Assembly: GCA_947460085.1 (NCBI GenBank)
Contig: CANHGA010000126.1
Span: forward strand, 1-6,282
DNA: 6,282 nt
Direction of reading: 5' to 3'
From: Synechococcaceae cyanobacterium
GTDB taxonomy: Bacteria > Cyanobacteriota > Cyanobacteriia > PCC-6307 > Cyanobiaceae
How positions within the stretch are numbered: position 1 is the stretch's first letter; each line of letters begins with the position of its first letter. Both the position numbers and the translations under genes were made by a program. This document shows positions 5,086 to 6,282 of this stretch, in pieces. The notes beneath the pieces were generated by a model. It searched no databases and was not told the DNA's origin. It was given only the letters and a program-made list of their open reading frames with translations.

Positions 5086-5948
5086 AGCAGGCTGCGCCAC
5101 AGGGCCTCGGCATCCGGGGCGATCGGCAGGGCCCTAGGGCCCAGATGGCTGATCGCCCTGCAGCCCAGGCTGTTGATTAAGAGGGCACCAGAGCTGCCCA
5201 TTAGGGCGGTCTCGTCGATGGTCTGCTCCCGGGCAACCCCCAGAACCAGGGCCCGGTGCCGCATGATCCCGGGCAGGCAGCCGCTGCTTAGGGGCGGGGT
5301 GATCCAGCCCGTGCCTGATCCTGATCCCGATCCCGATCCCGATCTCACCATCAGGTTGGTGGTGGTGCCGCAGCTGAGCTCGCCGCAGCTGCTTGGCAGA
5401 AGGGCGTCATCGGCTCCGGCCGCTTGCGCCTGGCGCCGGGCCTGAATCGAGGGCCCATAGGCAAAGGTCTTGCAATGGCTCAGCACACTGGTGGCGCAAC
5501 GCCTTTCGGTGGGGCTCACGATCACCCGCACCGGGTTGAAATTGGGTTGGTGCGGGCTGAGTTGCAGCCAAAAGCGGTGGGCTCGGCTTGCCTCGCTGGC
5601 CTCGGCTGGCGGGATGGCGATTCCCCTGCCCGTACTCCCCCGGCTCCAATTCAGCCGGAGGGCGCCGCAGCTAATCCCGCTGCGGCTGATCGCCCCATGG
5701 ATCAGGGGTTCCACGGTGGCCTCGTCTGGCGGCTTGGCCAAACCGAGCAGGGCGGCTGAGTGGTGCCAACGGTCCAGGTGATCGGCCAGCAAGCGGGGCT
5801 GGCCATCGAGGATCAACACGGTTTCAAACAAGCCATCGGCGAGCAGCAGGCCCCGCTCATTGATCGGCAGGCTTAGATCATTTGGGGAGCCCCACTGGCC
5901 ATGGGGGCCGGGATCGTTGATCCAGGCGATCGCCACTGGGTCTGTCAT
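5082..5948 (-). CDS. pabC: Aminodeoxychorismate lyase (PLP-dependent class IV aminotransferase fold)
   Basis: This 288-residue enzyme would convert 4-amino-4-deoxychorismate to p-aminobenzoate and pyruvate in folate synthesis. It has the class IV PLP layout. RGLLLADGLFETV (32-44) is the N-terminal motif, and Lys160 in HCKTFAYGP is the likely PLP Schiff-base lysine. Glu189 lies in GELSCGTTTNLM (189-200), the cofactor-contacting segment. TPPLSSGCLPGIMR (217-230) is the conserved motif near the phosphate site. Related families (branched-chain and D-amino-acid aminotransferases) share the fold, but the ATGA overlap with pabB favours PabC. The start is ATG 5948, with GGAGG (plus-strand 5956-5960) 7 bases upstream. 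The frame is open further upstream, but that stretch overlaps pabB and lacks PabC-like sequence. One oddity is a Ser-Gly tract (203-212) from a hexanucleotide repeat just before the TPPLSSG motif. Another is that the gene ends tail to tail with the secreted-protein gene, with a 4-base stop-codon overlap. Confidence 0.9.
   Translation of the reverse strand: MTDPVAIAWINDPGPHGQWGSPNDLSLPINERGLLLADGLFETVLILDGQPRLLADHLDRWHHSAALLGLAKPPDEATVEPLIHGAISRSGISCGALRLNWSRGSTGRGIAIPPAEASEASRAHRFWLQLSPHQPNFNPVRVIVSPTERRCATSVLSHCKTFAYGPSIQARRQAQAAGADDALLPSSCGELSCGTTTNLMVRSGSGSGSGSGTGWITPPLSSGCLPGIMRHRALVLGVAREQTIDETALMGSSGALLINSLGCRAISHLGPRALPIAPDAEALWRSLL
5115..5160 (+). terminator. Nested hairpin inside the pabC 3' end, possible terminator or mRNA-end structure for the secreted-protein gene
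   Basis: The outer arms GGGCGATCGGC (5117-5127) and GCTGATCGCCC (5148-5158) pair over 11 positions with one G-U. Positions 5115-5116 and 5159-5160 extend this by one more wobble and one C-G. Inside lies a perfect 14-base palindrome, GGGCCCTAGGGCCC (5129-5142), that can fold as a 5-bp stem with a CTAG loop. In the rightward transcript it begins about 30 bases after the secreted-protein stop. No T-tract follows, so an intrinsic terminator of the classical type is not shown. It could stop polymerase with help or protect the 3' end. It also codes for pabC residues. Confidence 0.4.
5317..5346. repeat. Hexanucleotide GATCCN tandem repeat within pabC
   Basis: Five units with a 6-base period lie on the plus strand: GATCCT, three GATCCC, then a diverged GATCTC. 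In the coding strand this reads as alternating TCG/TCA and GGA, giving the Ser-Gly run at PabC residues 203-212. The length is a multiple of three, so unit gain or loss would keep the frame. It also places five GATC sites six bases apart. Confidence 0.85.
5926..5933. repeat. HIP1 octamer palindrome
   Basis: GCGATCGC, extended to GGCGATCGCC at 5925-5934, lies near the 5' end of pabC. HIP1 is over-represented in many cyanobacterial genomes, so it supports the lineage call. I noticed only this one perfect copy. Near misses ending in GATCGG occur at about 1237 and 5120. Confidence 0.7.
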
Positions 5949-6282
5949 GCCAAGGCCTCCAGCAGGGGTTGGAGTTTCCAGCCCATCTCCTCGGCTTCGG
6001 CGGCTGGATCGGAGTCGGTCACGATGCCGCAGCCGGCGTGCACCCGCAGCCGTTGGTCCTTGATCAGGAGGGAGCGGATCAGGATGTTGCTGTCGAAGCT
6101 CCCATCGGGGCCCAGCCAAAACAGGGAGCCGCAATAGGGACCGCGGGCCACCGGCTCCAGCTCCGCCAGGCGCTGGCAGGCGCGAATCTTGGGCGCGCCC
6201 GTGATCGAGCCCCCCGGCCAGGCGGCCCGCAGCAGGTCGACCACCCCTTGGCCTGGTTGCAGCATCCCCTCCACCACCGAGG
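5945..6282 (-). CDS. pabB: Aminodeoxychorismate synthase component I, C-terminal 111 residues; 5' end off the right edge
   Basis: The visible part is the C-terminal end of a chorismate-binding enzyme. PGGSITGAPKIRACQRL is the signature segment. The SITGAPK wording is typical of PabB, whereas TrpE usually has TVSGAPK. GPYCGSLFWLGPDG, NILIRSLLI, HAGCGIVTDSDP and a Glu-rich stretch before the C-terminal Lys (EAEEMGWK) follow in the order expected. With a glutamine amidotransferase partner (PabA or a shared TrpG, not in this window) it aminates chorismate to 4-amino-4-deoxychorismate, the substrate of the next gene. Its TGA overlaps the pabC ATG as ATGA, so the two are translationally coupled. 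The frame is open to the window edge, and the GTG at 6277 is internal, not a start. The HAGCGIV segment has a cysteine where Ala or Gly is commoner, a minor difference. A TrpE or isochorismate synthase is the alternative, made unlikely by the motif and by pabC. Confidence 0.9.
   Translation of the reverse strand, partial: SVVEGMLQPGQGVVDLLRAAWPGGSITGAPKIRACQRLAELEPVARGPYCGSLFWLGPDGSFDSNILIRSLLIKDQRLRVHAGCGIVTDSDPAAEAEEMGWKLQPLLEALA
5956..5960 (-). promoter_or_regulatory. Shine-Dalgarno fixing the pabC start
   Basis: GGAGG on the minus strand lies 7 bases before ATG 5948, inside the last codons of pabB. It decides for ATG 5948 against the longer open frame that reaches 6134. Confidence 0.7.

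Noticed and set aside
5949..6134. N-terminal extension of pabC to an upstream start
   Set aside because: The extra residues are Arg/Pro-rich shadow sequence of pabB. ATG 5948 has GGAGG upstream and an ATGA overlap with pabB.
1..6282. CRISPR arrays, tRNA or rRNA genes, insertion sequences, phage attachment sites
   Set aside because: I saw no regularly spaced repeats, no tRNA-like cloverleaf or rRNA-like segment, no transposase motifs and no terminal inverted repeats. The window is accounted for by six genes and one short intergenic region.

Overview
This window looks like part of a high-GC picocyanobacterial chromosome (Synechococcus/Cyanobium type). The hints are a high GC content, one perfect copy of the cyanobacterial HIP1 octamer GCGATCGC (5926-5933), tightly packed overlapping genes, and protein motifs of the kind found in those genomes. 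Assignment to a particular genus is inference.

Region 1 (1-4463, minus strand) is one operon-like run of four genes, transcribed right to left. First is a circularly permuted ATP-grasp ligase (2970-4463). Next come an alpha-E (DUF403) helical protein (1969-2976), a transglutaminase-like cysteine peptidase with an intact Cys-His-Asp triad (1097-1984), and the N-terminal 363 residues of a DUF2126 protein that runs off the left edge (1-1090). The genes overlap by 7 and 16 bases, and the last two are only 6 bases apart, so they are almost certainly co-transcribed and partly translationally coupled. This is a known neighbourhood, predicted from comparative genomics to ligate, and perhaps remove, a peptide or amino-acid tag. 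To my knowledge neither substrate nor product has been established. It is the best candidate in the window for an undercharacterised system.

Region 2 (4464-4584) is a short AT-rich divergent intergenic region. It probably carries the promoters for the ligase operon (leftward) and for a small secreted protein (rightward). Promoter elements are weak by eye. A 6-base direct repeat and a short inverted repeat are visible.

Region 3 (4585-5085, plus strand) is a 166-residue protein with a clear signal peptide and only two cysteines, which I do not recognise. Its stop codon overlaps the stop codon of the convergent gene to its right. Any terminator must therefore lie inside that gene, and a strong nested inverted repeat does lie there (5115-5160).

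Region 4 (5082-6282, minus strand) holds pabC (aminodeoxychorismate lyase, complete) and the C-terminal end of pabB (aminodeoxychorismate synthase component I, running off the right edge), joined by an ATGA overlap. Together with a glutaminase subunit encoded elsewhere they would make p-aminobenzoate from chorismate for folate. The pabC gene carries a GATCCN hexanucleotide repeat encoding a Ser-Gly tract.
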